DNA from: Primulina eburnea
Taxonomy: Eukaryota > Streptophyta > Magnoliopsida > Lamiales > Gesneriaceae
Direction of reading: 5' to 3'
Assembly (NCBI RefSeq): GCF_022965805.1
Contig: NW_027331472.1
Coordinates: forward strand, 62,001 to 126,000
Length of the DNA: 64,000 bases
The number at the start of each line of letters is the position of its first letter. The stretch's first letter is position 1. The notes below the pieces were generated by a model that saw only the letters and a program-made list of their open reading frames with translations, had not been told where the DNA came from and searched no databases. This document shows positions 9,069 through 21,000 of this stretch, piece after piece. The position numbers and the translations under genes are program-made.

Positions 9069-11005
9069 TGTAAGGCTCGAGATTTATTAGTCTTCATTGA
9101 CAAAATACTCGGAAGATATGAGAATGCATGACATTAAATGAGAGTTTTGAATAAGGGAGACCGCCCCCGCGCCCTGCAGTGTACCGCACCCGCGGTGCAT
9201 GGGTAGAAAAATTGGTCATTTTACCGAAGGGACACCGCACCCGCGGTCCAGAAATGAGTGCACCCGCGGTAGATGTCCAGTAGGGTACCAAAATTTGACA
9301 TTATGATACTGCACCCACGGTCCAAACGTAACCGCACCCGCGGTAATGTCACCGCACCCGCGGTCTTATATGTAGCGCACCCGCGGTCGTTGAATTTCAG
9401 AAAATGAAATTGGTGCCGAGAGCACAGCGCACCCGCGCTCCTGAACCTACCGCACCCGCGGTGCTGCATGCGAGAAGTCCACCTTTGTATTTTATGATGA
9501 CACATGGCATTTATATATATAGATACTTGGGCTGAGTCACTTGTTCTTCAGATGTCAAAGGAAAATCGAGAGCTATTCCCAAAAGAAGTGAAAGGTTCCT
9601 TTCCTTTAGATTTGAGTGGTGCAAGAGACATTCATCCAAATTTCAATACAAGAATAGATTCGTGTTCCTTGTATCAAGAGCTATTAAAGGATGTAAGTCT
9701 CATTCATTTGCAGCATGTTTTGAAGATTACTTGTTGGAAAAATTAGGATATGACGATTATATTGTGTTCTTGACATATTGAGCATAGCATATTCGTAATC
9801 GGATCGAAGAAATGATATCGTATGCTATTGTTATGAGATTCCAGCATGTTTGAATAAAATATGTGCAAATTTCAGCATGGTATGATGTATTATGGTGATA
9901 ATGATGAGTTGAGACTTGTGAATTGTTGATATATGTGAGAGTTGGATTGACCGGTATTGTGAAATTACGTCGTTATGCCGTCAAATGATACCGAAATCAA
10001 ATATTGAATTGGATATGTGTTGATTGAGTTAGAGATTGATAAAATGTGTATCAACATTGCCATTTCATATTGATATTGACAGATTCATCTTCAAGACTTC
10101 GACTTCTACGAACGACAAGAAGGTATAATTCATGTGATTATAAGGAAGATAGGACTCGAATCAGATTTGATTGGAGTTTCCCAACAAAATCACATACTAG
10201 AGTTGTTATTGTATCTTTTGATATGTTTTGAATTGTGTATAGAATTATATTCAAATCTCCTGATATGATAATGCTATGTTTATAGATTTATAATCAAGCA
10301 TTGAGATAGGAGAGTCATTGACAGAGTTGTCAAAACTATACGTTCGGTGTATCGACGCATAGGAGCAGACTTCCTCCGATTGTAGATTCGATACAGACAC
10401 GACCGAAGTCTAGGAATAAGACGTACAGTTACCCCGATTGGGAGGGTAGGTGACAGACAGTGACGTCTTATTCACCCCGGGATCCCTAGAGTAGAGTCGA
10501 GTTGAGTCAAGACATGAGTTGAGTTGCATTGCATGTTTTTATAGATTGGTTTCATAGACTATGGAACCTATGATTTATGTTACATGCATGAGATTGTGCT
10601 TTATGATTTTATTATGCATATGCATGTATACATGTTTTATACTGGGATTTGTTCTCACCGGAGTTTCCAGCTGTTGTTATGTCTGTATGTGTGCATAACA
10701 ATAGGTGGGGCAGGATCTGGGTCACGAGAGAGATGAGTTCGAGATAGCGTGGTGACTACGGGCGCAGAAGATCACTAGTGGTGTCAGACTAGACTTGTAC
10801 TACTTGTAGTTCATGATTTGTATTAAACCCTAGTTGTATGATTGTACCCGAACAAGACATGCTGTATGTTTGTAGAAATAAATAAAGAACTTATGCTTGT
10901 TTATATACATTTGAATGAATGTTAAAAAGCGAAAAATTTGACCCACATTTTCTCACAGATCCATTTAATCCCAGACAAAATTGAGTTAGAGCCCGGGTCC
11001 CCACA
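9069..11005 (+). mobile_element. Solo LTR of a Tekay-type Ty3/gypsy element (dyad unit A)
   Basis: 1937 bp starting TGTAAGG and ending CCCGGGTCCCCACA, with target duplication CGATC at 9064-9068 and 11006-11010. No coding domain lies inside. The terminal GGTCCCCACA and several internal blocks match the LTR at 61601-63478 in reverse. An example is the block near 10330-10420, which pairs with 62170-62330. That LTR borders a chromodomain integrase, so I assign this one to the same group. It formed most simply by recombination between two LTRs of a full element. Confidence 0.85.
9160..9463 (+). repeat. CpG-rich dyad array, unit ACCGCACCCGCGGT
   Basis: About ten copies of a 14 bp unit whose arms ACCGC and GCGGT are complementary, spaced irregularly by roughly 10-40 bp of AT-richer DNA. 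The array lies 91-395 bp from the LTR start. A TATATATATA tract follows at about 9512. Confidence 0.9.
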
Positions 11006-13745
11006 CGATCAAGCTTACATCCTGCATAATCTACATCTGAATATCCAACTAAATTGAAAGTAGAGTCTTTAGAATACAATAACCCAACATTTTGTGTACC
11101 CTTAAGATATCTCAAAATTCTTTTAGCAGCTGAGAAATGTGATTGCTTAGGATTTGCTTGAAATCTAGCACACATACAGACAACAAATACAATATCAGGA
11201 TGACTAGCAGTTAAGTAAAACAATGAACCTATTAAACCTCGATATAATGTCGCCTCAACTGATATTCCCCCTTGATCAGTGTCCAGTTTTACTGATGAGC
11301 TCATAGGAGTATTTGCAGCTGAACATGATTCCATGCCTAATTTCTTCAGCAGCTCCTTTGTATATTTAGTTTGACTGATGATTATACCATTCTCAAGTTG
11401 CTTCACTTGCAATCCAAGAAGGAATGTCAGTTCACCCATCATGCTCATTTCAAACTTATCCTGCATTAGCTTAGCAAACTTTTCGCATAATTTGGGATTA
11501 ATTGACCCAAATATGATATTATCAACATAAATTTGAACTAATAAAATGTGATCATTCTTAGTAAATTTGAACAAGGTCTTATCAACTGATCCAACAGAAA
11601 AATCATGATCAGTTAGAAATTTTGAAAGAGTTTCGTACCAAGCTCTGGGAGCTTGTTTAAGACCATATAAGTCTTTGTTCAAATGATATACATGATCAGG
11701 AAAGTTGTGATTTACAAAACCTGGGGGTTGTTCAACATATACTTCCTCTTGTAGTTGACCGTTTAGGAATGCACTCTTTACATCCATCTGATAGATCTTG
11801 AAGTTCTTGTGTGATGCATAAACAAGAAAAATTATGATTGCTTCCAGTCTTGCAACTGGAGCATACGTCTCATCATAGTCAATTCCTTCTTCTTATCTAT
11901 ATCATTGTGCCACTAATCTTGCTTTGTTGCGTCCAACTGAACCATCCTCGTTCAGTTTATTTTTGTATACCCATTTTGTACCTATAATAGTTTTTGAAAT
12001 TGGTCTTGGAACTAAGTTCCAGACATTGTTATAAGTGAACTGATTTAACTCTTCTTGCATTGCATTTACCCAGTTAGGATCAGCAAGAGCTTCATAAGTT
12101 TTCTTCGGTTCTAGTTGTGAAACAAAAGCTGAATAGATAAATAAATTTAGCATTTGATTCCGAGTTCTTACTGGATCAGATGGATTTTCTATTACCAGTT
12201 CAGGTGGATGTGATTTTCTCCATCTTTACTCAGTATTTGTTGTATCAGCAATTTTTCAGTTGGTAACTGAACACAGTTTTCAGTCTCAATTGGTGCTTCG
12301 TCAACTGGTATTTGAATGTTATCATTATGCTCTATCAACTGATCATCGGCAACGACTTCCTGCACTTCTGATTGGTCCAGTACTTCTCGTTCAGGTGTTT
12401 GAAGTAGGTTTTGATTGCCATGACTTTCATTTTTGTCATCATCTTCCAAACTGATATCTGTAAATCGATCAACTAGCTCAACTTGATTAGTTGGCTTATC
12501 AGTTAGTTCAGTTTCATCGAAATCAATATGAGCAGATTCTTCAACATTTAGGGTTTTCTTGTTGAAGACTCTATAAGCTATACTAACTGATGAGTATCCA
12601 AGAAATATTCCTTCTGCAGATTTAGCATCAAACGCATTTAAATAATTTTTACCATTATCAAAAATAAAACATCTGCAGCCGAATATTTTAAAATAAGTAA
12701 TTATACTTTTTTTTTCGTGCCATATCTCATATGGTGTTTTCATATGATTCTTATTAATCATTGATCTGTTCTGAGTGTTTACCGCCTCTGCCCAAAATCT
12801 TTGAGAAATACCAGAATCAGCAAGCATTGTTCTAGCAGCTTTTTTAAGGGTCCGATTTCTTATCTCAGCTACACCATTTTGCTGAGGAGTTCTGGCTGCT
12901 GAGAGCTCATGCTTAATTCCAGCATTTTCTAAGAAATTTGAAAGAGTTTGATTGATGAATTCAGTTCCTCGATCAGATCTGATTCGATCAATTCCAACTG
13001 ATTTTTCATTTAAAAGTCTTTTGAAGAGCTTTATTAGTTGCGAAGCAGTATGATGTTTAGATTTGAGAAAAATAACTCAAGTAAATCTTGAAAAATCATC
13101 TACGACTACCAAGGTGTATTTCATTCCTCCTAAGCTCATGGGTTGTATAGGACCAAAGAGATCCATGTGCAACAATTCTAAGCATCGGGATGAAGATTTA
13201 CCGCCCTTGTTTTTAAAAGAAGATCATATTTGTTTACGATACTGACATGTTGCGCAAAGTTTTTCTTTTGAAAAGTCTATTTTGGGCAAACCAGTTACAA
13301 GTTCATGTTTACTCAGATAGGCAATGGATTTGAAGTTTAAATGATTTAGTCTCTTATGCCACAACCAGTTTTTAGATGATTTGGAAGCAATATAGCAAAG
13401 TGGTGCATAAGTTTGATCATTCCAACTGACTTTATATGTGTTTCCACAACGTTTGCCAGTTAGTATGATTTCATCAGTTGAAGTTTTGACTAAACATGAG
13501 TTTTTGTCAAATTGTACTAAGAATCCACCGTCGCATAACTGACTGATGCTAATCAAGTTATACTTCAGGTTTTCTACTAACAGAACATTTTTAAAAGTAA
13601 AGTTACCATGGATAAGCTTACCCTGACCCACAGTTCTACCTTTAGAATTGTCCCCGAAACTGATGTTTGGACCACTGTATTTGATCAGTTGAGATAACGC
13701 ACTTGCATCTCCTATCATATGTCGCGAACATCCACTGTCCAAATA
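11006..13745 (-). pseudogene. Sirevirus 1 pol: protease, integrase and reverse transcriptase
   Basis: On the minus strand the order is as follows. The protease active site LDSGCSRHMIG lies near 13742. The pre-integrase zinc region follows (WHKRLNHLNF, then CATC near 13260), then the integrase core with FINQTL, TPQQNG and RFWAEAV (13000-12790), and RT from [10 protein letters not shown] (12080) to the end at 11011. The RT catalytic motif reads YVDN instead of YVDD (near 11520), so a metal-binding aspartate is lost. Stops or frame changes occur around 13245, 12830, 12190 and 11890. The last 270 bases of the open RT frame on the low side run into the nested solo LTR. The gene is dead. Confidence 0.88.
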
Positions 13746-15777
13746 CTATATTGAGTTCTTTTTTGTACCTGCTACCCACAATCACACACACAATATAACT
13801 TGGTACCCATATCTATTTGGGTCCTGAGCTGATTAGTCTCTTAGGAACCCACACTTGGATTAGTCTAACAGATTTTCCAGTAGCTGTATTCCAAATGGTT
13901 TTTCTCGGCTTTTGTGTGCTTGTTGTGTAGTGTACAGATGATACAATATATGTTTTAGCTTTATTCAACTGATTGTTCATTCTATATCTCTTCTGAACTG
14001 GCTTGCAGTTATAGTAATTGAAATAGCTATTCGAATAGTTCTTGTGAAACCTTTTTTATGACTGAATTTGTGAATCAGTTGAGAATTTTTGACTATAACC
14101 AATCCCATATCTTCTAGCCTTGTTCATATTCTCAGTAGGTTGCTCAATCAGTTTTCTGGGCTCAATTTGTTCTTGTACCACTGTTGCTTTGACAAAGTGA
14201 ATGTATTTCCCTTTGTCTATTTTTAGCTTTGGTTGAGTATCATTTGAATACATTTCTCCTTGAGTGTTGTACCCTAAATCAGTTTTATCAGAAACTGATT
14301 TTTGTGAATTCTGCATCTCATTCAGTGCAGTAGATGACTTGTTCCAAGACTAGATGAGCTCAGTCTGTTTTGAGTTTTCAAGAATCAACTTCTGGATTAA
14401 TATCTGATTTTTGTCTCTCTCTGCTTTCAACTCAGCAATTTCCCTTTTTAGACTCAACCCATCAACTGATTCATCAGTTTTAGTTTTATTGTCCGTGAGA
14501 TCAGTTTGCTTTGCTTTGATTTTTTCAAATGATGATGCAAGCTTTTGTTACTCATTTACCATGTCATGTAGTGTTAGAATGAGTTCTTCACGTGTGAAAT
14601 CAGTTGAGCTGAAATCAAATACCTGTTGGCTAGATGAATCTTCTTCTGCATCATTGGCCATCAAGAACTTGACTTCATCGTCATCACTAGAGTTGCATGA
14701 GCTTTCTGGTTCTGACTCCTCACTGTCAGTTTCTGCCCATTTAGATTTGTTTTCTTCAGCTAAGAGTATCTCATGTTTCTTTCTGAAGGACTTCTTATCT
14801 TCCTTGGGTCTTCTTTTGTGCTCATATGATTTCTTTCTTCTATCAGTCGAGCCTTGACTGTCCTTCTTGGGTTTAGGACAATCAGCAATAAAGTGACCTG
14901 ATTTGCCACAGTTGTAGCAGGAATTTGATTCATCTTTGGAGCTGTTCCTTTGGTATGGCTTCTCGAAGTTTCCTTGATTCTTTCTCATGAACCTTCCAAA
15001 TTTTTTGATGAACAATGACATAGCATCACTGCTCAACTGATCAGCAGATTTCTCGACTGAACTGATTGGTTCTGTTCTGACAGCAGTTAGAGCAGTTGTG
15101 GCAGCAGGGGTAGAAGGTTCTCCTTATCTGGTCTGCAGCTCAAATTCATAAGCCTTTAAATCAGCAAACAAACCATGAAGTTCAATCTGGTTCAGATCTT
15201 TGGACTCCCTCATTGCCATGGTCTTGACATCCCATTCCTTGGGAAGACCTCTCACTACCTTCAGTGCAATCTCTTTGTTGGTATACAATTTTTCAAGTGC
15301 ATTTAACTCATTGATGATATTGCTTACTCTTTCATCATACTCGTGCATTGATTCTCCTGCTTTCATTTTGATGTCATCAAACTTTTGGACAGCAACAGAA
15401 AGTTTATTTTCTTTAGTTTGATCATTTCCTTTACACAGCTGGATCAGCTTTTCCCAAATTTCTTTGGCTGACTTACACATCTTTATTTTGCTGAAGGTTA
15501 CTTTGTCCACCATTTTGTACAGAATTTATTTAGCCACATTATCAAGATTTGCTTTTCTTTTATCTTCAGTTGTCCATTCATCTCTGGGCTTTTCTATTTT
15601 TTGTGGTGCCCTTTTTGTTATGGCAACTGCTGTATTTGTTTTTAGAATCTTCATGGATCCATCAGTTATGACATACCACATGTCATCATCTTGTGCAGCT
15701 AAATGAGCCTGCATTCTGATTTTCCAATAATCAAATTCTTCTCTGGAGAACATAGGAATTTTGTTGAATGAAGTCAT
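13746..15777 (-). pseudogene. Sirevirus 1 gag, broken
   Basis: Begins at an ATG at 15777 (MTSFNKIPMFSREEFDYWK) and reads through a copia gag domain with the motif TMAMRESKDLNQIELHGLF. In-frame stops interrupt it at 15523-15525, 15121-15123 and about 14545. A CCHC knuckle (CYNCGKSGHFIADC) lies near 14880-14920. It is followed by an acidic serine-rich region and then a long helical segment (LKREIAELKAERDKNQILIQ) that looks like a coiled coil. A coiled-coil extension behind the knuckle is typical of Sirevirus gag. It would form the virus-like particle that packages the RNA. Confidence 0.85.
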
Positions 15778-15821
15778 GCTACCAAGTTTATAGATCAAAA
15801 GTATTCAAGAACAAGATTCAA

Positions 15822-15835
15822 CTGCTGTGATACCA
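15822..15835 (-). other. Sirevirus 1 primer-binding site
   Basis: The minus strand reads TGGTATCACAGCAG two bases inside the 5' LTR. This is one mismatch from the usual TGGTATCAGAGC site for initiator-Met tRNA. Confidence 0.85.
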
Positions 15836-15837
15836 CT

Positions 15838-16877
15838 TGATAGGATCGATTAACGTATCAAGAGTGTTTAGAAAGGGGGGGGGGGGGGGGGGTTGAATAA
15901 ACACTCACAATTAAAACTGATCTTTTCGAATTTTGAGTTCAGTTTGGTGACAAAATGATTCTCGGAATCTTGTTAGTCAATGACAATCAGTTAAACTAAA
16001 GTAGTTGCGGAAAGTAACTGACTGAAAGATAGAATACGAAACTGAAATAAAATACACCAGGATTGTTTCTGGATGTTCGGAGATTTCAATTACTCCTACG
16101 TCACCCCTTCTATCTCAAGGATAGGATTTCCACTAAAAGTCTTTGATCGAATACAAGATTTGTACTGACCCACTTCAGTTTGGACTTATCACTGCCAAAA
16201 GCTGAAACTCTTAGTATTATAAAATGTTCTCAGTGCGTAACTGATCTTCGCACAATCGAATTTAACGATTATTACAAAGTGCTAGTGAGCTCAAATTGTA
16301 GCCTTGAATGCTACGAATAAACCAAGTAAGAGTGAGCTAAGATTTTGACAGAATAACAGCAAGCTTTTAATGGAGTGATCTTCTTATTATTCAACTGTTC
16401 TTCTGTCATATTTATAAGCTTCCCTTCCAACGGTAACTTGAGATATATTTGAATCTTTGTATCCGTTGATTGCCACTTCATTATTCCTTGGTAATTGTTT
16501 GTTTCATTTATTATAATGCGGCGTCTTAACTGCTTTAGCCGAAATGCGTTGTTCTAAGTTGTATTGATTGAAGTGCGGCGTTTCATATTCAGTTGCAGTC
16601 TTCTATGTCTCTTTGTCGGTTGAATGTTCTTTCACGAGACATGTTTAGTTGAAGGATGCTTAGCTTAAAAGCATACGGCTGAATGTATTATTTTTCGGTT
16701 GACGTGTTCCAGATTTGCTGGTGAGGAGAATAACTGAATTGCGTTTCAGTTGCGTAGATTAGTTTACTAGATAGTTCAGTTTACTCGATCAATTGCTGAG
16801 TTCAGTTTACTCGATCAGTTGGTTCGTATTTTCAGTTGGTTCATATTTTGTCAAACGCCGGATTTTAGTTTCCAACA
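15838..16877 (-). repeat. Sirevirus 1 5' LTR
   Basis: 1040 bp, TG...CA, followed by AACTA at 16878-16882. It differs from the other LTR mainly by scattered substitutions, small indels and an 18-G homopolymer (15875-15892), where the partner has six G. Confidence 0.95.
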
Positions 16878-16882
16878 AACTA

Positions 16883-17070
16883 GCATCTTTTGTACTCCAA
16901 TATGTTCGAGAAGAACCATGTTTGCTACTTGTTTGTTCACCTTCTTCTGTCATCTAAAGTTTTCATCATTAAAAATATTATTGTCCACTATACTTCTGGT
17001 TTTACATTAATACAGTGTATAGGGCTCGAGATAAAGTGTTTGCACTAATCTATGAATCACATAAGATTTA
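16883..17070. other. Short spacer between Sirevirus 1 and protease remnant
   Basis: Contains the rest of the Myb/SANT-like fragment on the minus strand (about 16883-16930) and AT-rich sequence without a supported gene. Confidence 0.4.
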
Positions 17071-17488
17071 TCAGTCAATAAGCTCTTGTTTGGACAGACA
17101 GACTAATGATCCTGCCATAATCTTATTAATGCCTTCAATGGCATCAGTGACTGAGAATGACCAGGAAGCACCTTCAAAAAAAATGAAGGCAATATTGAAT
17201 CTGTCCTTTAAACCAGGATCCTAATTCGTAACAAAGAATTCAAAAGACCAAAATCTGTGAATAGATTGGGATTTTACTGAGAAAATACTTGACAGACAGA
17301 AAAAGACGAATTATCCATCTCCTAATCAAATTATCAAACCACTCAACCATATCATCCATTAATCACATGAAACAGAAACCCGTAGCAAGCTTCCAAGAAT
17401 CAGTGAGGACAAAAAAAAAAACAATAAACTTACCACAAATTCCCTGATCTTTAACTCCAGTGACAACCTCTTTGCTCCTCCAATCTAA
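17071..17488 (-). pseudogene. Papain-family (C1A) cysteine protease remnant, two exons
   Basis: The upstream exon piece (17488-17434, minus) reads LDWRSKEVVTGVKDQGIC and ends at a clean GTAAG donor. A 262 bp intron ends in a T-rich tract and an AG at 17172. The next exon (17171-17071) continues ASWSFSVTDAIEGINKIMAG and ends CLSKQELID before a stop. This is the active-site region of papain-like proteases, where the family has CGSCWAFS. Here it reads CGASWSFS, so the catalytic cysteine is serine. After QELID the family normally continues with a cysteine; here a small deletion shifts the frame into a stop. No propeptide or His/Asn catalytic region is recognisable nearby. It is a dead gene fragment. 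Confidence 0.8.
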
Positions 17489-17805
17489 ATTTAATCTCAC
17501 ATTCCTTCAAATTCTTATTTGCCAACCTATGGTTCATTCTGATAACTGAATCACTGGCAGAAAGCGAGAACCCCCAAATACTTTGCTGTGTTCCGGTGGG
17601 ATTTAAATAATCAAAGCAAAATTACCAAAAGTCACTTGTATCTTCACCAATTAGAAGTCAAATATAGAAATGCATACTTCACACTCTATCACATAAAATT
17701 AATTCTGTTTTGAATAGATAATATGCATCACAAAACATTAGCTTTGAGGGATGACACTCCAAGCAAAAAAATATTAACATGTCAACATGAACAATGCTTG
17801 AATTT
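17489..17805. other. Spacer with no recognised gene
   Basis: AT-rich sequence between the protease remnant and the Ale LTR. Upstream protease exons would be expected here on the minus strand, but I could not recognise a propeptide, and the frame before LDWR hits a stop. Confidence 0.5.
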
Positions 17806-17963
17806 TGTGAAGAAACGAGAAAATGAATGCAACGGAATGAGAAAACATTCTAAATATTCATTAACCGTCAACAAGTTCGTTTATATACATGGAAACAAAC
17901 GTGTTTTTATATGACAAAGAATAAAAGCGTGTTTCTAGAAGAAAGGAAACTATATTCCTAACA
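17806..17963 (-). repeat. Ale element 3' LTR
   Basis: 158 bp; the minus strand starts TGTTAGGAATATAG and ends CTTCACA. The inner flank is the purine tract. Confidence 0.95.
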
Positions 17964-17973
17964 CTCCCCCCTC
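17964..17973 (-). other. Ale element polypurine tract
   Basis: The minus strand reads GAGGGGGGAG immediately before the 3' LTR. Confidence 0.85.
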
Positions 17974-18049
17974 AAGCTTGGAGTTGGTAGGAACACCAAG
18001 CTTGAATCAGGTAAGAACGTGGCCCGAATCAAAGTATAGAACGCCTCTG

Positions 18050-21000
18050 TCAAGGACGATGCAGATCACAAACCCCCAGAAGGCTAAGCAAGTAATCATG
18101 TTGAGTTCTTCCCAAACTCTTCGTGAAAATATCCCCAAGTTGCTGGTGAGAAGGAGTGTATTGAGTGCGAATGAAACCGTCTTTAATCTTGTCACGAACC
18201 AAGTGACAGTCGATCTCTATATGCTTTGTTCTTTCATGATAGACAGGATTAGCACCGATGTGAAGAGCAGCAATATTATCACAAAACAAACTTGTAGGAC
18301 CACGAATATGAACTCCCATGTCACGTAAAAGACCAACAATCCAAATGAGTTCACAAGTAGTGGTTGCCATGGCACGATATTCGGCCTCAGCGGATGAGCG
18401 TGAGACCGTGTTTTGTTTCTTGGACTTCCAAGATAGAAGCGAAGCCCCAAGCTTAATACAATAACCAGTAACTGAGCGACGAGTCATTGGACAAGCCGCC
18501 CAATCCGAGTCACAATATGCTGTGAGTGATAGAGAACTTGAAGGTTGTAACAGAATTCCTTGACCTGGGCTTTTCTTAATATACTTGACTACACGAACAG
18601 CTGCATTCAAGTGAGATGTCTTCGGAGCATGCATAAATTGGCTCAAAGACTGGACACCATAACATATATCAGGGAGAGTGATGGTTAAATATATTAACCG
18701 ACCAACCAAACGTTGGTATTCACCTGGATCAGGCAGTGAAGAATCAGCAGAAACAAGCCCCTGAGTTCGTTCCATTACAAAATCAAGTTCATGACTTGTA
18801 AGCTTTTTGTTTTGCTCCATAGGTGTATGAAATGGTCTTGCTCCTGCCACACCTGTGTCAGCTATGAGATCTAACGCATACTTTCGTTGGTTAAGGTAAA
18901 TTCCCTTCTTGGAACGAGCCACTTCAATGCCGAGGAAGTATTTGAGAGGACCAAGATCTTTAAGCTGCAGCCGGGAATGAAGAAACATTTTTAAGCTTGT
19001 GATTGCTGTTGGGTTGTTCCCAGTAATGATAATGTCATCGACATATACCACAAGCAAAGTGATTGACTTATCCTCATGCTTAAAGAACAGAGAATGGTCA
19101 TGTTGAGATTGACAGTAACCACCTTCAATCATGACACCCGAGAATTTTGTATTCCATTGGCGAGAAGCCTGTCTCAAACCATACAATGACTTTCGTAGCT
19201 TGCAAACCTGATTTTTCTTTTGAACTTTGTAACCTTGTGGCAGGTTCATGTAGATTTCCTCATCCAAGTCGCCTTGAAGGAATGCATTGGTAACATCCAT
19301 TTGTAATAGAGGCCAATTATGACTAACCGCGACATTTAGAAAACATCGAATTGTTACTATCTTCACAGTAGGGGAAAAAGTGTCATGAAAGTCAATGCCG
19401 GGCTGCTGCGTGTACCCTTTAGCCACTAGACGCGCTTTGAATCTGTCAATACTGCCATCTGACTTGAATTTAAGCTTGTATACCCACCTACAACCAATTG
19501 GTTTGGCATGTGGAGGGAGATCTACAACATCCCATGTATGGTTTCGTTCCAGAGCACGAAGCTCATCAGTCATGGAATCACGCCACCTAGGATCAGTAAT
19601 TGCTTCATGATAAAAGTGAGGTTCTTTTACTAAAGACATGGCTGCCAGAAAGTTCTGATGCGACTTGGAAAAATTGGCATATGTCAAGTAGCTGGTCATA
19701 GGGTAAATGCAATGAGCATGATCATGATTGTGGGCTATTGAACAAGAATAATCATTTGTCCAAACTGGAGGAACTTTGGTTCTGGTCGATCTTCTCAATG
19801 GAACATCAGAAGGTACTGGACCAGAAGTGGATGGTACAACCAAAGGCTGAACAGCTGCTGGTGTATCATCAATGAGGGAAATATCCTCCAGAGGGGAAGG
19901 ATTGAAGATCATATGGGGACGATCATCAACATCAAAGGGAAATATGTGTTCATGAAATACTACATCCCTGGATATCATTATCTTATGTGACTGAATATTA
20001 AGAAGCTTGTAGCCCTTTTGCACATTGGAGTAACCAATCAAGACACACGGCACAGCACGGGGAGAGAACTTGTGGCTTATTGGCAGGGCTGATGCATAAC
20101 ATAAACATCCAAAAACCCGTAAATGGGTTAAAGAAGGAACCTTCTGAAACAACAGTTCAAAGGGCGTTTTATTGTTCAATAACGGCGTGGGAGCTCTGTT
20201 GATCAGGTACACTGCCGTCAAGACACAATCTCCCCAATATTTGAGTGGTAAGGATGACTGGAAACAAAGTGCTCGTGCCACATTCAGGATATGTCTATGC
20301 TTCCTTTCCACCTTTCCATTTTGCTGTGGTGTATAGGGGCATGAGCTATTGTGTATTACTCCCAAAGAGGAAAAGAAAAGCTGACATTCATTCTTGAAAA
20401 AGTCAGTTGCATTATCTGTTCTCACAGCTCGAATTTTCCTTGAAAATTGATTTTCCACCAGAGTAAAGAAAGACTTAATTAGTCTAAGTACATCCATTTT
20501 TGATTGCATAAGATATACCCATGTGCCTCTTGTAAAGTCATCAACAATGGTAAGAAAATACTTCTCACCATTGTAGGTTGGAGTGTGAAATGGACCCCAA
20601 ATGTCCATATGAATTAACTCGAATGCAGAAGAAGACTTAGAGAAGCTAGTTTGGGGAAATTCCAGTCGACTTTGCTTGGAAATGGGACACACAGAGCAAT
20701 GTGATAATGTATTATTTCTTTGTATAAAAGGTAACATTTGCATTCTGGATATAGACATATGTCCTAATCTTCTATGCCAAGTATCAATACTAACAAGCTT
20801 ATCAGATTCAGCAGCAGAACATGAACAAGCACCATGAAATGTAGATACAGAATTAGGAAAAGTAAGACTATCCTTTGAAGTCAATCTTGGCAGTGTGTTT
20901 GAGGTGAAGTGATAAAGTCCATGCCTCTCTTTACCAATCCCCATTACTCTCCCAGTCCTGAGGTCCTGAAATGTGCAAAAATGCGGATAAAAGGTGACAA

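Larger units (their letters stand above)
3578..16877 (-). mobile_element. Sirevirus-type Ty1/copia retrotransposon, full length but degenerate (Sirevirus 1)
   Basis: Both LTRs are present (3578-4601 and 15838-16877), with TG...CA termini and the 5 bp target duplication AACTA at 3573-3577 and 16878-16882. Reading on the minus strand the order is 5' LTR, primer site, gag, protease, integrase, RT, RNase H, then about 4 kb of extra genes, polypurine tract and 3' LTR. The copia order (integrase before RT), gag with a zinc knuckle and a coiled-coil extension, LTRs of about 1 kb and extra coding space after pol together fit the Sirevirus (SIRE/Maximus) lineage. In-frame stops in gag and pol make it non-autonomous now. 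A 1.94 kb solo LTR of another family is nested in RNase H. Confidence 0.92.

Noticed and set aside
9094..9505. Arginine- and glycine-rich frames through the dyad array
   Set aside because: Same cause: repeated GC-rich units avoid stops; the proteins have no family resemblance.
14411..14857. 148-residue plus-strand frame over Sirevirus 1 gag
   Set aside because: It is a shadow of the gag acidic/serine region on the other strand, with no promoter or start context.
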